Below are positions 22,655-33,822 of a stretch of DNA of 64,000 bases, in pieces. The DNA is from Callorhinus ursinus (taxonomy: Eukaryota; Chordata; Mammalia; Carnivora; Otariidae), in the NCBI RefSeq assembly GCF_003265705.1, contig NW_020313045.1, positions 3,241,746-3,305,745 on the forward strand. The letters run 5' to 3'. The translations under genes and the position numbers were made by a program. A model generated the notes under the pieces. It was given only the letters and a program-made list of their open reading frames with translations, had not been told where the DNA came from and ran no database searches. Every line of letters starts with the position of its first letter. Position 1 is the first letter of the stretch.

Positions 22655-22845
22655 GGGCGCCGGGGTGGTTCAGCCAGTTAAGCCTCCGAAGCTTGGTTTC
22701 TGCTCAGAGGGGCTCCCTGCTCAGCGGGGAGTCTGCTTCTCTGCCTCCCTCTCCTTCCTCCTCTGCTCCTCTCCCTACCCCTTCTCCTGCTCACGTGCTC
22801 TCTCTCTCTCTCAAATAAATACATCTTAAAAAGAAAAAAACAAAT
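22655..22845 (+). mobile_element. Can-SINE with an internal deletion
   Basis: The head (gggcgccggggtggttcag) and tail (caaataaatacatctt) are present. The usual middle part with the tcatgatcccagggtcc segment is missing, so the head runs straight into ggctccctgctcag. The 16-bp target duplication lies at 22,639-22,654 and 22,846-22,861 with one mismatch. Confidence 0.92.
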
Positions 22846-22861
22846 AAAAGATTCATTTTCA

Positions 22862-23194
22862 CTAATTCGCCTGGTGTTAGAAAATTCTTTCAGTTTCCAG
22901 TCCTCTGCCCAAACAAGTTTTCTGCTGTCATTTTCTTGGATTTTTGCTTCTGTTCCTCCTGTTCTTTGTTTTGTTACTATTCTTTTTCACTTGTGAGCTA
23001 GATCCCCTGAGGATGCCCTCCCGACTCTCTTCCCTCCTCTCTTTGCTTCTAAACTCTATACCCTTGGAGATGAGGCTATGTTCGTCAGAATTCTCTTAAC
23101 TTCTTTTTTTCAATTTTCAGCAATAAATCTATATGAGGAAGGCTGTTTCTCTAAGGTGTCCAGTTGTGCTGGCCCACGACATTACTGGTCTGAT
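22862..23194. other. Gene-free unique sequence
   Basis: T-rich sequence with no assigned element or coding signal. Confidence 0.45.
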
Positions 23195-23530
23195 TTTCTT
23201 CCTTCATTCATTCATTGACTCGCTCAAGAATCATTTATTGAGTGTCTACTATACACTCTTATCATTCATCATGGCAGATGGTCACAAGTTCTCTGAAGAA
23301 AAAAACAAGCAGGGGGACGGATCTGAGAGCGACAGAGGTAGCTATTGCGTATGGCATGGCCAGGGAAGGCCTCTCTGCAGAGGCAACATTTGAACAGAGT
23401 CCTGAAGAAAGTAAGGGAGAAGGAGATGTGGCTATCGGGGGTGGGGGGGGTGGGGGCGGGGAAGATACTCTAGGCAGAGGGAACAGCCAGTGCAAAAGCC
23501 CTGCTCCATTTGCAGGAGCAAACCTGTTTG
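23195..23530 (-). mobile_element. L2 LINE 3' region, antisense
   Basis: Antisense L2 order: 'cattcattcattgactcg' near 23,206, 'tcatttattgagtgtctact' near 23,232, 'ggaaggcctctctgcagagg' near 23,364, then 'gcagagggaacagccagtgc' near 23,474. A strong G-rich run interrupts it near 23,437. Confidence 0.75.
23437..23461 (+). other. Predicted G-quadruplex motif
   Basis: Four G-runs of 5, 8, 5 and 4 bases are separated by single-base loops (T, T, C). This fits the consensus for a very stable parallel G-quadruplex on the + strand. It lies within the L2 fragment and seems to be a local expansion not usual for that family. Confidence 0.85.
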
Positions 23531-24489
23531 CTCTGGAAGACAGCTAAAGCGGGAGACTCCAGGAAGATGGCGGTCATCTGGGTACTTCTTTCTGCCTTAG
23601 GGTTATTTCCCCTATCATATAATTTTTTTAAGGTTTTCTCTAATTCCCAGACATAAAGGTATTTTATCTTTTCCCCCCAAGGAGAGGGGGGGAATTTTGA
23701 GTTGGTCCATGATGCCTCCTTGACTACGATACAGTTTGCACTGTAGCAGAAATCCTTTGAATTGGGGGAGGTGGATGCCACCCCTCCTAGGTGTAGGGGC
23801 TGCTGCTGGTGTGTTGATGGAGTAAAGAGAGGGATGTACCCCATCCTTCACTGCAGGAGACCAGGGATGGCGAATACACAGCCCAAGGGCCCTGATCCCG
23901 TGGCAGGTAGCACTTGTTGATCATGGTGCTTTTTCTTGCCGAGACTAGATGTTGCTTCAGAATCCTTCTCAACACTCCCAGTTAGTCCTGGCTGACACCC
24001 AGGTGAAAGCTTTCTGGCATCCTGGATGATGGTTTCTGACAGTATGCACACAAATGGAATGTTTGCATTAGGTCAATGAAACTGCTAATAGGTAACTTTA
24101 AAAATATCCTTAAAAATGGCAATTTCATGTGGTTAAATCTAATACTCTGAACTAAACACAACTCTGTTCCATGGACCTTTGCTGGGAATTCTTTGGTTAA
24201 GCCGAGATTTCTTGTCCTTTGTGAATGCTTCAACCCTAATATACATCCTACTTTTCAAATACTGAATTTTCTTAAGGTGGGACCTCCCCCATTCATTAAT
24301 ATCCTAACACAACTACCTTGGCACCAGCTCCATTTCCTGCCTTTGTCTAATTTTTTTTCATGTTCTGGGACTATGAGGTGGTTGAACCTATAATAAGGAG
24401 CCCCCAAAAGACATGCCAATAGGCCATAGCTTTTCCCTCTAACTTCTATGCAGTAGCTTGCTTTAGTGTTCCTCCCTGGAAGAAGTTTT
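23531..24489. other. Gene-free unique sequence
   Basis: Minus-strand frames up to 124 codons (23,470-23,844) have no recognisable domain, and part of that frame is antisense to the L2 relic. No other element was recognised. Confidence 0.4.
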
Positions 24490-25022
24490 TACTTTCCTTA
24501 CACATCACCCTGTGACTGGAGGTGCATCCCTGTGGGAGAAGTGTACTGCCTGCCCCCTTGACATCAGGCTTAGCCATATGACTTGCTTTGGCCAATGGAA
24601 TGTGATGTATAATACTCTGGGCAGAAGCTTTAAAAGGCTTTGCATGGGGACACCTGGGTGGCTCAGTTGGTTAAGTGTCTGCCTTCGGCTTGAGTCATGA
24701 TCCCAGGGTCCTGGGATTGAGCTGGGGAGCCTGCTTCTCCCTCTGCCTGCCACTCCCCCTGCTTATGCACGCGCGCTCTCTCTCTGACAAATAAATATTT
24801 AAAAAAATAAAAGGCATTGCATGGATCATTCATGGTGCTCTTTTCCTTCGGCCATGAGACCTGGATCTTGGGTTGTGAAGATATGAGAAACAGAAGTGTA
24901 GAGCATCAGCTTTGCTGCAGTGGCATATGGAGCCAGTGAGAAATAAACCTTTGTAAGCCACTGAAATGTTGGGGATTGTTTGTTACTGTGACCATACCTA
25001 GCCAAAGCTGACTAATATATTT
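24490..25022 (+). mobile_element. LTR-like ancient repeat, split by a Can-SINE
   Basis: The left part has 'gccatatgacttgctttggc' near 24,574. The right part has 'gagaaataaacctttgtaag' near 24,939 and ends 'gctgactaatata'. This is the ending style of MaLR-like LTRs with a polyadenylation signal. The halves line up across the Can-SINE at 24,648-24,808. Exact family is uncertain. Confidence 0.5.
24648..24808 (+). mobile_element. Can-SINE inside an older LTR-like repeat
   Basis: The head (gacacctgggtggctcagtt) and A-rich tail (aaataaatatttaaaaaaat) are both present. The body is somewhat shortened. The 16-bp target duplication at 24,632-24,647 and 24,809-24,824 has one mismatch. Confidence 0.95.
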
Positions 25023-25151
25023 GGCTAGCATTAGATACCATGTTAATAAATAACTTGAGAAATAACTTTCCCGGGGCCCATTCTGGGTGAGTGTCATGTA
25101 GCTATAGAGCTCTCTAGGGAATGTTTCAGTTTACACACACAGTTGATGTGG

Positions 25152-25357
25152 GTTTTTTTTGTTTTTTAAGATTTCATTTATTTGAGAGAGAAAGCAAGAG
25201 ACGGAGAGAGCACGGACGGAGGGGGAGGGGCAGAGGGAGAGAGAGAAGCAGACTTCCCACCAAGCAGGGAGCCCAATGCGGGGCTCAATCCAGGGACTCC
25301 GGGATCATGACCTGAGCTGAAGGCAGATGCTTAACTGACTGAGCCACCCAGGCACCT
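25152..25357 (-). mobile_element. Can-SINE, antisense, full length
   Basis: Poly(T), taagatttcatttatttga, a long purine-rich body and the head complement gagccacccaggcacct are all present. A short possible target duplication begins gttgat at 25,142 and 25,358. A frame rich in Arg, Gly and Glu inside it is only the translated purine body. Confidence 0.95.
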
Positions 25358-26119
25358 GTTGATATTAAGGGCATGGAGGGTGTGAGAGGATACAGCCTTC
25401 TAGGTGCAACATAGGATCGATGTGTCAGAAACTTTTGGTACAATGTGTCCAAACCACCTGATCACAGATGCTTTGTGGGAATAAAAAAGAGAGAGAGAGA
25501 GGAAGATTTTGACTTCAAGTAAGTTTGGAAACAACGCGTTAAATGAAGTTTTAAACAGGTTTCTTTGTGGCAAGACTTCTCAAAGCTTTTGATATGCTAA
25601 GGTGCATCATGAGTCTCCAAGGAAAGAGGGTGTATATAGAATTCACTGTTTTCCAAAATTGTTTGATCATGGAACTCTTTAGTTTTTCATAGAGTATTTC
25701 ATGGGCTTAGGGTTCTGCAAGGAAATCTCAGCAAATCCTGCCTCCTGTGGTAGCAGACTTTGTATATTTCCCATCTCCTCCCGCCTCTGTCCTTCTAGCT
25801 GCCTGTCCCCTCCTTCACCATAGGATGTCTTCTCTCCTCCTTTGCACCTCCTTTTCCATCTCATCTTATCATTCTACCTCCCCTATTTCTCTGCCCTCCT
25901 TCCCTCCTTCTGTTCTTTCTTCTCTCCTTTTCCCTTCCAGACCCTATTGTCCCCTCTTCTCCCACCCCTCCTGTTCACTCTCCTCACCCCTTTCTCTTGC
26001 TCTCCCGCTTTTCAAGAAACCAGAGAGTTTTCTCCGACTGCATGACCCAGGGGAGTGTCCTGCCTGATTGTCAAGTATCCTTCCTGAAAAGGAAAGCCAG
26101 CCATGGAGCTGCCTGCTCT
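25358..26119. other. Gene-free sequence with a long pyrimidine tract
   Basis: Apart from the pyrimidine tract listed separately and a short (GA)n near 25,490, no element or coding region was recognised. Confidence 0.45.
25768..26012. repeat. Pyrimidine-rich (CT) tract
   Basis: About 245 bp are strongly biased to C and T on the + strand, with irregular cct, ttc and ccc units. It opens a Leu/Ser/Pro-rich 106-codon frame that is a composition artefact. Such tracts can form triplex DNA. Confidence 0.7.
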
Positions 26120-26800
26120 TCCCAGGTGTGGTGTTAATTTTAAAGTGATGGGCTTTAACACCACATCAGCCTCCTTAAGGAGAGCTCCTTTGTTCTAGAC
26201 TCAGACAAAGCAGCACAGTCAGCCTTAAAAGAAAAAAAAAAAGCTGTTTCATTTTATATTGGAAAAATACAATGTGACATCTGGAGAATAAATTGTTCAG
26301 TCAGCCAGAAATACGCCTCGTAAAAATTGCTTAGGTTTCTGTAACAAGATTATTTACTGCGAGTGTTCACCTATAATACAGCACACTTTTGAAATGGACC
26401 TTTTATGAAACACATCAAGAACTGTAGAAATGTATTCAGTGCATTAATCTACAACACTGAACACTTTACCACACTTTTTAGAGCAGATTTCAAAACTCAG
26501 ACCATCTAATGAGATAGAAAAAAAGTTATTCTTGTCCTATATTCATTCCAGTCATGTTCTATACGGAGCCCTTGGGATATTTAACATAATGCAATCGGTT
26601 TTTCAACATACACACACATACAATCACACACACTGTTCCACTCTCATACACAAACAAAATATATGACTGCTCAGACAAGTATTCAGTTTAGAATGCACTA
26701 GGCCCATATTTCAGCAGTCTGTGTACAAGGCAAAGGCTGACTATTTTAGATACCAGAACTTTATAAATATTTAAAGATCTTGATTTAATCCAAATGAGAG
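26120..26800. other. Repeat-free block, candidate conserved non-coding element
   Basis: About 680 bp of AT-rich sequence without transposon, long simple repeat or frame. It includes an 11-bp perfect inverted repeat at 26,127-26,165 and several AT-rich words. Function is inferred from texture only. Confidence 0.35.
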
Positions 26801-27834
26801 ATCGCTCAGGTGCTGTCAGTTACTTTCCATAACTCCTTCTTTTCTGATGGGGGGGTGACAGTTTGGATAGCAATCTCCTGGCAATTTGAGGAACAGCCTC
26901 AGTTAGCATCTGGCAGCTAGGACCGGGCCTGAGGTGGCTAAAGCAGGTGGATCGTGGAGAAGTGGGTCAGGCACGGGAGGCAGGGAAAAGCATGCCCTAT
27001 GATAGCCTGCTTCACTGACCTTGACTTTTCTTTGCCAGTCAGACTGCAGAAATGGGTTCTTCCAGCTGGGCAGCTCAGGATTAGGTGGTCCAGCTGCTTT
27101 TTCAAGGTCAACTCAACAGCTCCCTTGGTTCCATGGTCATCAGTTCTAGAAGAGAAGGAACAGAGAAGAGACCTGCCGAATGACTCTTCCACCAACCCAA
27201 TGAGAGGCACTGGGCTCTCCAAGTTCACCCTGGCCCAGAGATTTTGGAGTTGTTGCTGACAGAATTAAACATAAGGAAGAGGCCAGTATGGAAATTCTGG
27301 GGAGGAGATCAAGAGCCATGCCAGACTTCTCTCTCTGGTGCCAAAGATCACCTAATTTCTCAGACATCACCTCCCATCCTATTGGTATCACCATGTAGTA
27401 AAGGCTGCATGGAACTCAAGGTAGAGCTGGGGGCAACTGTGCACCATCCGTGTCTTGAAGGATGGAGTTCTGGAGGAAGTTGCCAAGCTCTGCATTCTGA
27501 AGGTCTCTCCTCTCAGAGACTGAAGCTTTGGAGAATGCTTGCAGGATCCTGGCTGTCCTTAATGCAGAGCAAGCCTTTTCCTTCTACTTCTCATTTGCTT
27601 CTCATTCACTTTGCTGAATTTTGAGCCTTTCTTCTGGCTCTCGTCTATCCTCCTGGTCTGGTGGAGACTAAAGAATGAAGATTTTTACTGCCTCTGCTTG
27701 GATTTCTCAGACTTTTTTTTTTTTTAATGGGTTTTGGCATTTTCCATTTTAATTTTTTTCTAAGTCTCAAACTCTGGGGAACTCCCAGCCTCCCCGAGAA
27801 ACTTTCTTCTTTTCACTGTTTCCATCCCTTTCAC
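26801..27834. other. Gene-free unique sequence
   Basis: Frames of 96-126 codons on both strands (26,938-27,624) overlap each other and show no known domain. No repeat was recognised. Confidence 0.4.
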
Positions 27835-28015
27835 GGCAATGTTGTCTTTATTCTTCATGGTCCAACCCAAGACACTTGTCCTTTGTGAAGCTCTCCGTGA
27901 CCCTCTGGCTCACACCATATTTTCCCTCTGTATCCTCTTGGGCAATTTATTGAGCCATTAACACTCAATCATGCATGGCCTTGCCTTGCTTCATCTAATT
28001 TCCCCTTGTGCGTTC
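27835..28015 (+). mobile_element. L2 LINE fragment
   Basis: Sense L2 wording: 'cctttgtgaagctctccgtg' near 27,880, then a 'ccctctggctcacacca'-like segment. This is the part of L2 that lies several hundred bases before its 3' end. Confidence 0.5.
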
Positions 28016-28061
28016 AGCAGACACATGGGAAAATGGAAAGACTAGCGCACCAAGGGTAAGA

Positions 28062-28240
28062 AAACCAAGGGTTCTAGTTTTATTGCACAGTCATATATTT
28101 ATCATGTAAATTTGGGGCAAGTGCCTTAACCATTTGGAGCCTCATGTTCCTTATCTATCAAATTGCCACCTCCAAAAAAATGTTGCTAATATTAATAAGA
28201 GAAGTAAGCAAAAGCACTTCATAAACTGAAAATCCTGCAA
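28062..28240 (+). mobile_element. MIR SINE (diverged)
   Basis: Sense MIR order: 'aatttggggcaagtgcctta' near 28,108, 'gagcctcatgttccttatct' near 28,137, and a terminal 'aaaagcacttcataaa'. The middle is diverged by an A-rich stretch. Confidence 0.6.
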
Positions 28241-29005
28241 TGGACATACAGTCTCAATAGTATTGAGCTTCTTGCCTTACACTTGCTTCCATTTTCCCAC
28301 AGTGGCCAGAAAAGTGTTGAACACACAGTAGGAAACCAACAGACCTTCATCAAATAGAATGTTTATCTGTTCTTCTTGCCCCCAGGGTGTCCTTATAGGT
28401 TCTGGCTTCTGGAAGGTCTACTACGAAGCACAGAGCCAATCCTAACCAGGATGAAAAAGAGTTGAGAACCCTGTCTGTGCTTTTCACAGGATGCACAAAA
28501 AGCTGGGCTTCAATTGTCCTCTACAATTTTCTAGAAGCTGGGTTGAGAGTTTTGTCATAGAGGACTCTCTGGAACGTTGCTGGCAGAAATCTGAAAGTTT
28601 AGCACAAACCATGAGATGATTTTTTCCCCTTCTTTCAAGAACAGAGAATACTAATAAATTAGGACCACCATTTCAGAGGTCAGAGGTCTCTGAATAATTT
28701 CCTGTAAGGTAGTTATATGCCTATACTAAGAGAAAACGAGAAACACCTAAAATCTTAGAGCCCATTTGATTAAGAATTTGGTTGGCTTATTTCTTGGTAT
28801 TTCTCCACCAATATCCTTTCCCTTGAATTCTGAAGATGGCAATGAATTTCACTGTGGACAAGAAGGTGTATCCTCTTTTCCTTCGTTGCACTAGTGGCTC
28901 AGTGGTGGCGGGGGTGGGGGTGTTGGTTCTGGCTCTGAGGACCAGAGCCACTCAGATACTTGAAGATTCTACCTTCAGGCTGAGGCTTGAAAGAAATGTG
29001 TGTTG
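28241..29005. other. Gene-free unique sequence
   Basis: No coding or repeat signature was recognised. Confidence 0.45.
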
Positions 29006-29204
29006 GGGCGCCTGGATGGCTCAGTTGGTTAAGCGTCCAACTCTTGATTTCGGCTCAAGTCATGATCTCAGGGTCCTGGGGTCGAGTCCTGTGTTGAGCC
29101 CCATGCTCAGTGGGGAGTCTGCTTGAGATTCTCTCTCTCCCTCTCCCCCTCCCCCCATTCTCACTCTAAATAAATAAAGAAAGAAAGAAAGAAAGAAAGA
29201 AAGA
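29006..29204 (+). mobile_element. Can-SINE with (GAAA)n tail
   Basis: The head (ggggcgcctggatggctcag) starts near 29,004. The body ends in 'taaataaa' followed by a (GAAA)n microsatellite grown from the A-rich tail at about 29,176-29,204. Imperfect target duplications lie at 28,990-29,005 and 29,205-29,220 (13 of 16 match). Confidence 0.93.
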
Positions 29205-29220
29205 AAAGGAATACGTGTTG

Positions 29221-30594
29221 CTTGCCTATTAAGGCAGTAAGGAGAAAGTGAATCCTTTCAGTCAGCTTCTCCTTCTGGGAGTTCTAGAATCTCTATATCA
29301 TTGTGATGGAAAAGAAACAAAGTGTGGTCTGCTCCAAAGAGAAGAGACAGCAGCAAGTTTAACAGCCCCCACTAGAGATCCTGGGCTCTGCACCCTGGAT
29401 GAAACAACCCTGTTTCTTTTCCCTTGTTTCAGTGCGTGGACACATCTCTAAACATCAACTTGGCATTGGCGAAAGCTGCAGGCTCCAAACTGAGGTCCCA
29501 CCTACAGAAATCACTCCCTTCCCCTTCAAAATGGTTTCAAGAAAAGCTTGAGAAAATCATATATCGACATGGACCTCATTCATTGGTGAAGATTTCCCTT
29601 TAAAAATATTTTAAAGGCATTAATTAAGAAGCTTGAAGGTTCGAGATTTTGTGAAGATGACTGTGGGCAAAATGGAGAGAAGACATGGTCAGTGATCTAC
29701 TATCTACTGGGGAAGACTGAGCTGTACAGAAGGAATGATGGCACCAGACTGACTGTGGGAAGTACTGTAATGCGTGTGCAAGTGTTCACTGATAGAGAAG
29801 GGAGGAAGACATCTACATGGGTGGAGGAAGTAAAAGAGAGGAAGACAATCTAACAGGGGCTATCCATGGTGATCAAACCAGTATCTTCAGCCATGGTTCC
29901 AAATACACTTCAGCCATGGCTTCAACACCAGATGGATCAAAGAGGTCTTTGTGGAGTCCTTGACATGCCACGTTTTAGAAAATGTCCCAGAAATTCAGTA
30001 TATTTACACTCTGTAGATACTGGTTGGGCAATATGACCACTTGGGATTTTTTTTTATCTCCTCCTGTATATGTACTTGGTCTTTATGATTCTTGGTGACC
30101 ACTAGCAGGTGGGGATTTAGGTACTGTCAAAACTATTTGGAGTTTTAAGTAACATACGCCAATTCAAGAGAGTTCAAGCAAAAAGAAGAGGGGGAATTTA
30201 CTAAAAACTATGAATGTCTCATGGAACCAGGGCAGGAATATAGTTGGGCTGTAGAACAAAATTGCTATCCTAGAACCTGGTAAAGCTGCTGGGGATCCAG
30301 GCAGTACTCCCTCTCTCTCATTTCTGCTTCTTTCTGAGCCTCTTCTCAATCTCTTTATACACCTGTTCCTATGCTTCTCAGTCCATAGAAAAAAATGGCC
30401 ACCCAGATGCCCAAGTTTTTAATGTGTCCTTCAAATTCCATCATTCACACAAACTGGTTCTCCTTGAATTCCTATTTCACAGGCCTGGTAGAGAATCTGT
30501 CTAAAGTAATTTAAGCCATGTGCTTCTCTTTGGTCCAGTTAAGTTTCTAACACCCAATTCCAAAGCAGGAGGAAGGGGTTTCCCCACACATCCA
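29221..30594. other. Gene-free sequence, possible ancient repeat at right
   Basis: The left part holds nothing I can name. From about 30,150, phrases such as 'gggggaatttactaaaaact' recall an old interspersed repeat, but the evidence is thin. Confidence 0.35.
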
Positions 30595-31345
30595 AGGAAT
30601 TCTCCAGCTAGGTGTCCTACAATTCAACTCAATTCTGACACTATCTACCTGGTGGTAGCATCAGATTCCAAGGGTTGGGGGCTCAGTTATACAAGATTGC
30701 TCTCCTACTTCAGATGCTGATTGCAAGTCCAAGTAGTCACCTGTGCTTTTGACCAACCAGCTAAAAGTTAGAGGTTTCCATGACTCCCTTTTTAGGTTCA
30801 ATTAATTTGCTAGAGTACCTCACAGAACTCAAAGGAACATTTTACTTACTAGATTTCAGTTTATTATGAAGGAATATAACTTGGGAACAGCCAAGTGGAA
30901 GAGATGCATAGGACAAGGTATGCGGAATGGGCCTGGAGCTTCTATGCCCTCTCCAGGCACACAAATCTCCCTGAATCTCCGTGTGTTCAGTAACCCAGAA
31001 GCTCTCAGAACCTCATCCTTTTGGGTTTTTATGGAGGTTTCATTATATTGGTATGATTGATTAAATCACTGACCATTGGTGATTGAACTCAATCTCCAGC
31101 TCTCTCCCCTCCCTGAGGTTGGGGATGGGACTGAAAGTTCCAACCCTCTGATCACTAGGTTGCTTCTCCTGGCAATGGGCCCCCAACCCTTGGTGCTTTC
31201 CAAAAGTCACCCCATTAACATAACAAGAGACACATTTATTGCTCCTATCACAGGAAATTCCAAGAGTTTAAGGAGCTCTGCCAGTAACAGGAAAAGACCA
31301 AATATGTATTTCTTTTTATAAACCTCAATATTGCACCAATCACCT
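30595..31345. mobile_element. Probable ancient ERVL-type LTR element
   Basis: A long series of phrases, such as 'gggggctcagttatacaaga' near 30,679, 'ttgaccaaccagctaaaagt' near 30,751, 'ttttatggaggtttcattat' near 31,028 and 'accaaatatgtatttctttt' near 31,297, follows the order of an old mammalian LTR-like repeat. Neither the subfamily nor the orientation is certain, and the ends are approximate. Confidence 0.45.
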
Positions 31346-31839
31346 TTGCCTATAGAATTGGTCAAAGAGTAGAAACACAGCTGTCAATGTCCCATCTCTG
31401 TGGTAGAAAGAAGACTCTTTTAAAAGAGGAATGCTTGCAACTGAGCAGATCACTTCCCCATCCCCTACCTTTGAAAAAAATATAGTATCTATGACTTCCT
31501 AAGTGTCTGTGCAGCAGGAGAATCATAAATGGTCAGTTTAGGGAAAGCTCATGTATAGGAAGAAATAAGAAGAAAAAAGAGCATTGCTGATTTTAGATGC
31601 CACCCTTCAGAAAACAGTGACATGAACCTAATCTTTCTGACCTCAAGCTTTGACCATGTCAAGGTTGTGTTTCTGGATGTTCCTACAATGATTACAAGTT
31701 TATTTTGCTGGGTCTCAATAACTTTGTTCTTTACCAGGCATATCATTCTGCACTACAGATGTGTATACGAAGTTTCCAAACAAGGCTGGTTCACGTAGGC
31801 CCTTGGAAGTTCAAACTCTTTGGTATTAAACACAACCCT
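31346..31839. other. Gene-free unique sequence
   Basis: No repeat or coding signature was recognised. Confidence 0.45.
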
Positions 31840-32310
31840 TTAGACCTGACTCTTGCTATTTCTCCTGTCTCAATGATCACCACTCCTGATCTTGCAGTTT
31901 ATGTTCCAGACATTTAGAGCTCCTTATGATTTCTGAAACAATGCATGGTGTTCGTGACTCCATGCTTCTGAACATCCTGTTCCTTCTTTCTGCAGCCTCT
32001 TTCCCATCACCTGTTCATTTCACAAACTCCTATTCACCTATTAAAACTGGCTCACAAATAAGCCCCTCTAAGAAGCTTTCTTTGAGACTTACCACACACA
32101 CATACAGCCCACTAGAATGGGATGATGAATCGGCCTGACTCAACACAAAATGGCACCCCAAGATTGGATGCATAGCAGCACCTCCAATCCTTCTGTTTTC
32201 TTCATCCATGAATTATTCACATGGGTGAATAACATCCTTAGACATGACTCTAAGCTCCCTTAGAATGGCTCCATTTTATTTATTCATCTTGATTCCCCTG
32301 CAAACATATA
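31840..32310 (+). mobile_element. L2 LINE fragment (diverged)
   Basis: Sense L2-like order: 'catcctgttccttctttctg' near 31,973, 'ctcctattcacctattaaaa' near 32,027, and 'aagaagctttctttgagact' near 32,069. The frame at 31,926 is a shadow of this relic. Confidence 0.5.
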
Positions 32311-32324
32311 TTTTTGCACAAGAA

Positions 32325-32555
32325 AGTAGTATAGCTTGGAGATTAAGCACAAGAAATCTGCTATCATATAGACCTGCCTGGGTTCAAATCTTAGCTCTTG
32401 CAATTCTTAGTTATAACTCTAGGCGAGTTCTCTTACTCTCTTTGTCTCAGTTTCCATACTTATAAAATGGGAGTAATCATAAGACTTACCTGTAAGGGGT
32501 ACAATATGGTGATTCAATGAGATAAGCCTTCAACAAATGTTGGATATTATTATAC
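32325..32555 (+). mobile_element. MIR SINE
   Basis: A long sense MIR: 'agcttggagattaagcacaa' near 32,333, 'gacctgcctgggttcaaatc' near 32,371, 'tgtctcagtttccatactta' near 32,443 and 'gattcaatgagataagcctt' near 32,511. It is nearly full length. Confidence 0.85.
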
Positions 32556-33102
32556 AAAAATCTTCTCAAAAAATTTGGTTTTTTTGTTTGTTTGTTTGTT
32601 TACTTTTTTTATGACTTAGAAGGCACTCTTGTGTACCTTGGGGATCTTCACTGAGAACAATGATAAACCATTATTTATTAGATGGGCCAAAGTACTGGTT
32701 ACCAGAAAGTTCTGATTAATAAATTCAGTTTAATCTCCTGCATGCTCTTTGGCTTTGATTCCATTTCCCGTTCCTAGATGGCGAAGAATTGGAAGGACAG
32801 GCTGAGCTTTGATTTCACACTTAGGGATTCTCATCAACGGCCACGAGTTATTGGGATAAAATGTCCTTCCAGAGCTCTGCCATCCCATCCTTCTCCCCGC
32901 TTGCCAGCCCGAAGCCTCTGTCCAATTCATCCCCCAGAAAAGTGTTCCTCTCAGGACAATAGAGGAGCCTTGCAAAGTTCTGGAACTCTGAGTTTCTCAG
33001 CCAGAACTCCAGGGGGAATAACCTTTTATTCTGTAAGAGAAAACAGAGATGGGGTCGGGGGGAAGCAAAGGAAAAGAAAGAAATTCTCTCATTCTTATGC
33101 AG

Positions 33103-33136
33103 GCATACGCATGCTCGCGCACATGCACACACACAC
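33103..33136. repeat. Alternating purine-pyrimidine run (potential Z-DNA)
   Basis: A mix of GC, AT and CA steps (gcatacgcatgctcgcgcac, then a CA run) alternates purine and pyrimidine with a single break over about 34 bp. Sequences with CG and CA steps of this kind can adopt the Z form under torsion. Confidence 0.6.
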
Positions 33137-33305
33137 CCCCTCTCTGTGAGCTCTAGGATTTTTGGATTTGTAAGAAAATACACATATTTTTCTAAGTCTG
33201 CTGGTGACAGCTCTTCTTTCCAAATTTTACTGGAGGCTGCTCTCTGTGTGCCCCATGCTTAAGGCACAAAGACAAGACTTGGCGCCTCTCTGCATATTGG
33301 TCCCC

Positions 33306-33449
33306 ACCTTCTCACTCTTGCTCCCAGCCCCTCACGCCCTTCCTCACGGTTCCTTTTCTTTTTTGGTCTCTTTCCTTTCTGTGTTTGTCCTTTCTCCTCC
33401 CTTTTCTCCCCTCTGTTCCTCTTTCCCTCCTCCTACCTCTCTCCCCTGT
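33306..33449. repeat. Pyrimidine-rich tract
   Basis: About 145 bp with few purines on the + strand, composed of irregular ctt, tcc and ttt units. Confidence 0.65.
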
Positions 33450-33772
33450 AATTGGAGGAGCACATTCATTCCTTGGTCACATTCTGTTCTCGACTTTAGG
33501 AGATGAGATACATTTCCAGCACAACAAAACCAGCCCCAGGACTGTGTTCATCACACGTGAGTGCTGCTTTTTGGGCAGGCACATACCCGGAGGGATTCTG
33601 GCACCTGAACACAGCCCAGCAGCCTCTTGCCTCACGCTATAGAATGCAGACAATGTTGCTCCATCCAGAAAAGCCTGCACTTCCAGAGCCCTTGCTTTGG
33701 CTACAGCCAAGCTACTCTTTGAGCTCTTTATTTTGACACCATGTCTTGTTAGATTCTGCAACTATCTGTCTC

Positions 33773-33822
33773 AAAAAAATAAAATTAAAATAAAATAAAA
33801 TAAAATAAAAAAACGCAAAAAT
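33773..33822. repeat. (AAAAT)n A-rich microsatellite
   Basis: Five to six taaaa units within a 50-bp A-rich run. It may be the tail of a lost retroposon, since it follows 'ctgtctc' directly, but no body is recognisable to its left. Confidence 0.85.

Noticed and set aside
25121..25315. Arg/Gly/Glu-rich frame resembling an RNA-binding tail
   Set aside because: It is the translation of the purine-rich body of an antisense Can-SINE. The same motif appears at 3.8, 7.2 and 54.2 kb for the same reason.
25747..26067. 106-codon Leu/Ser/Pro-rich frame
   Set aside because: Created by the pyrimidine tract, not by coding selection.
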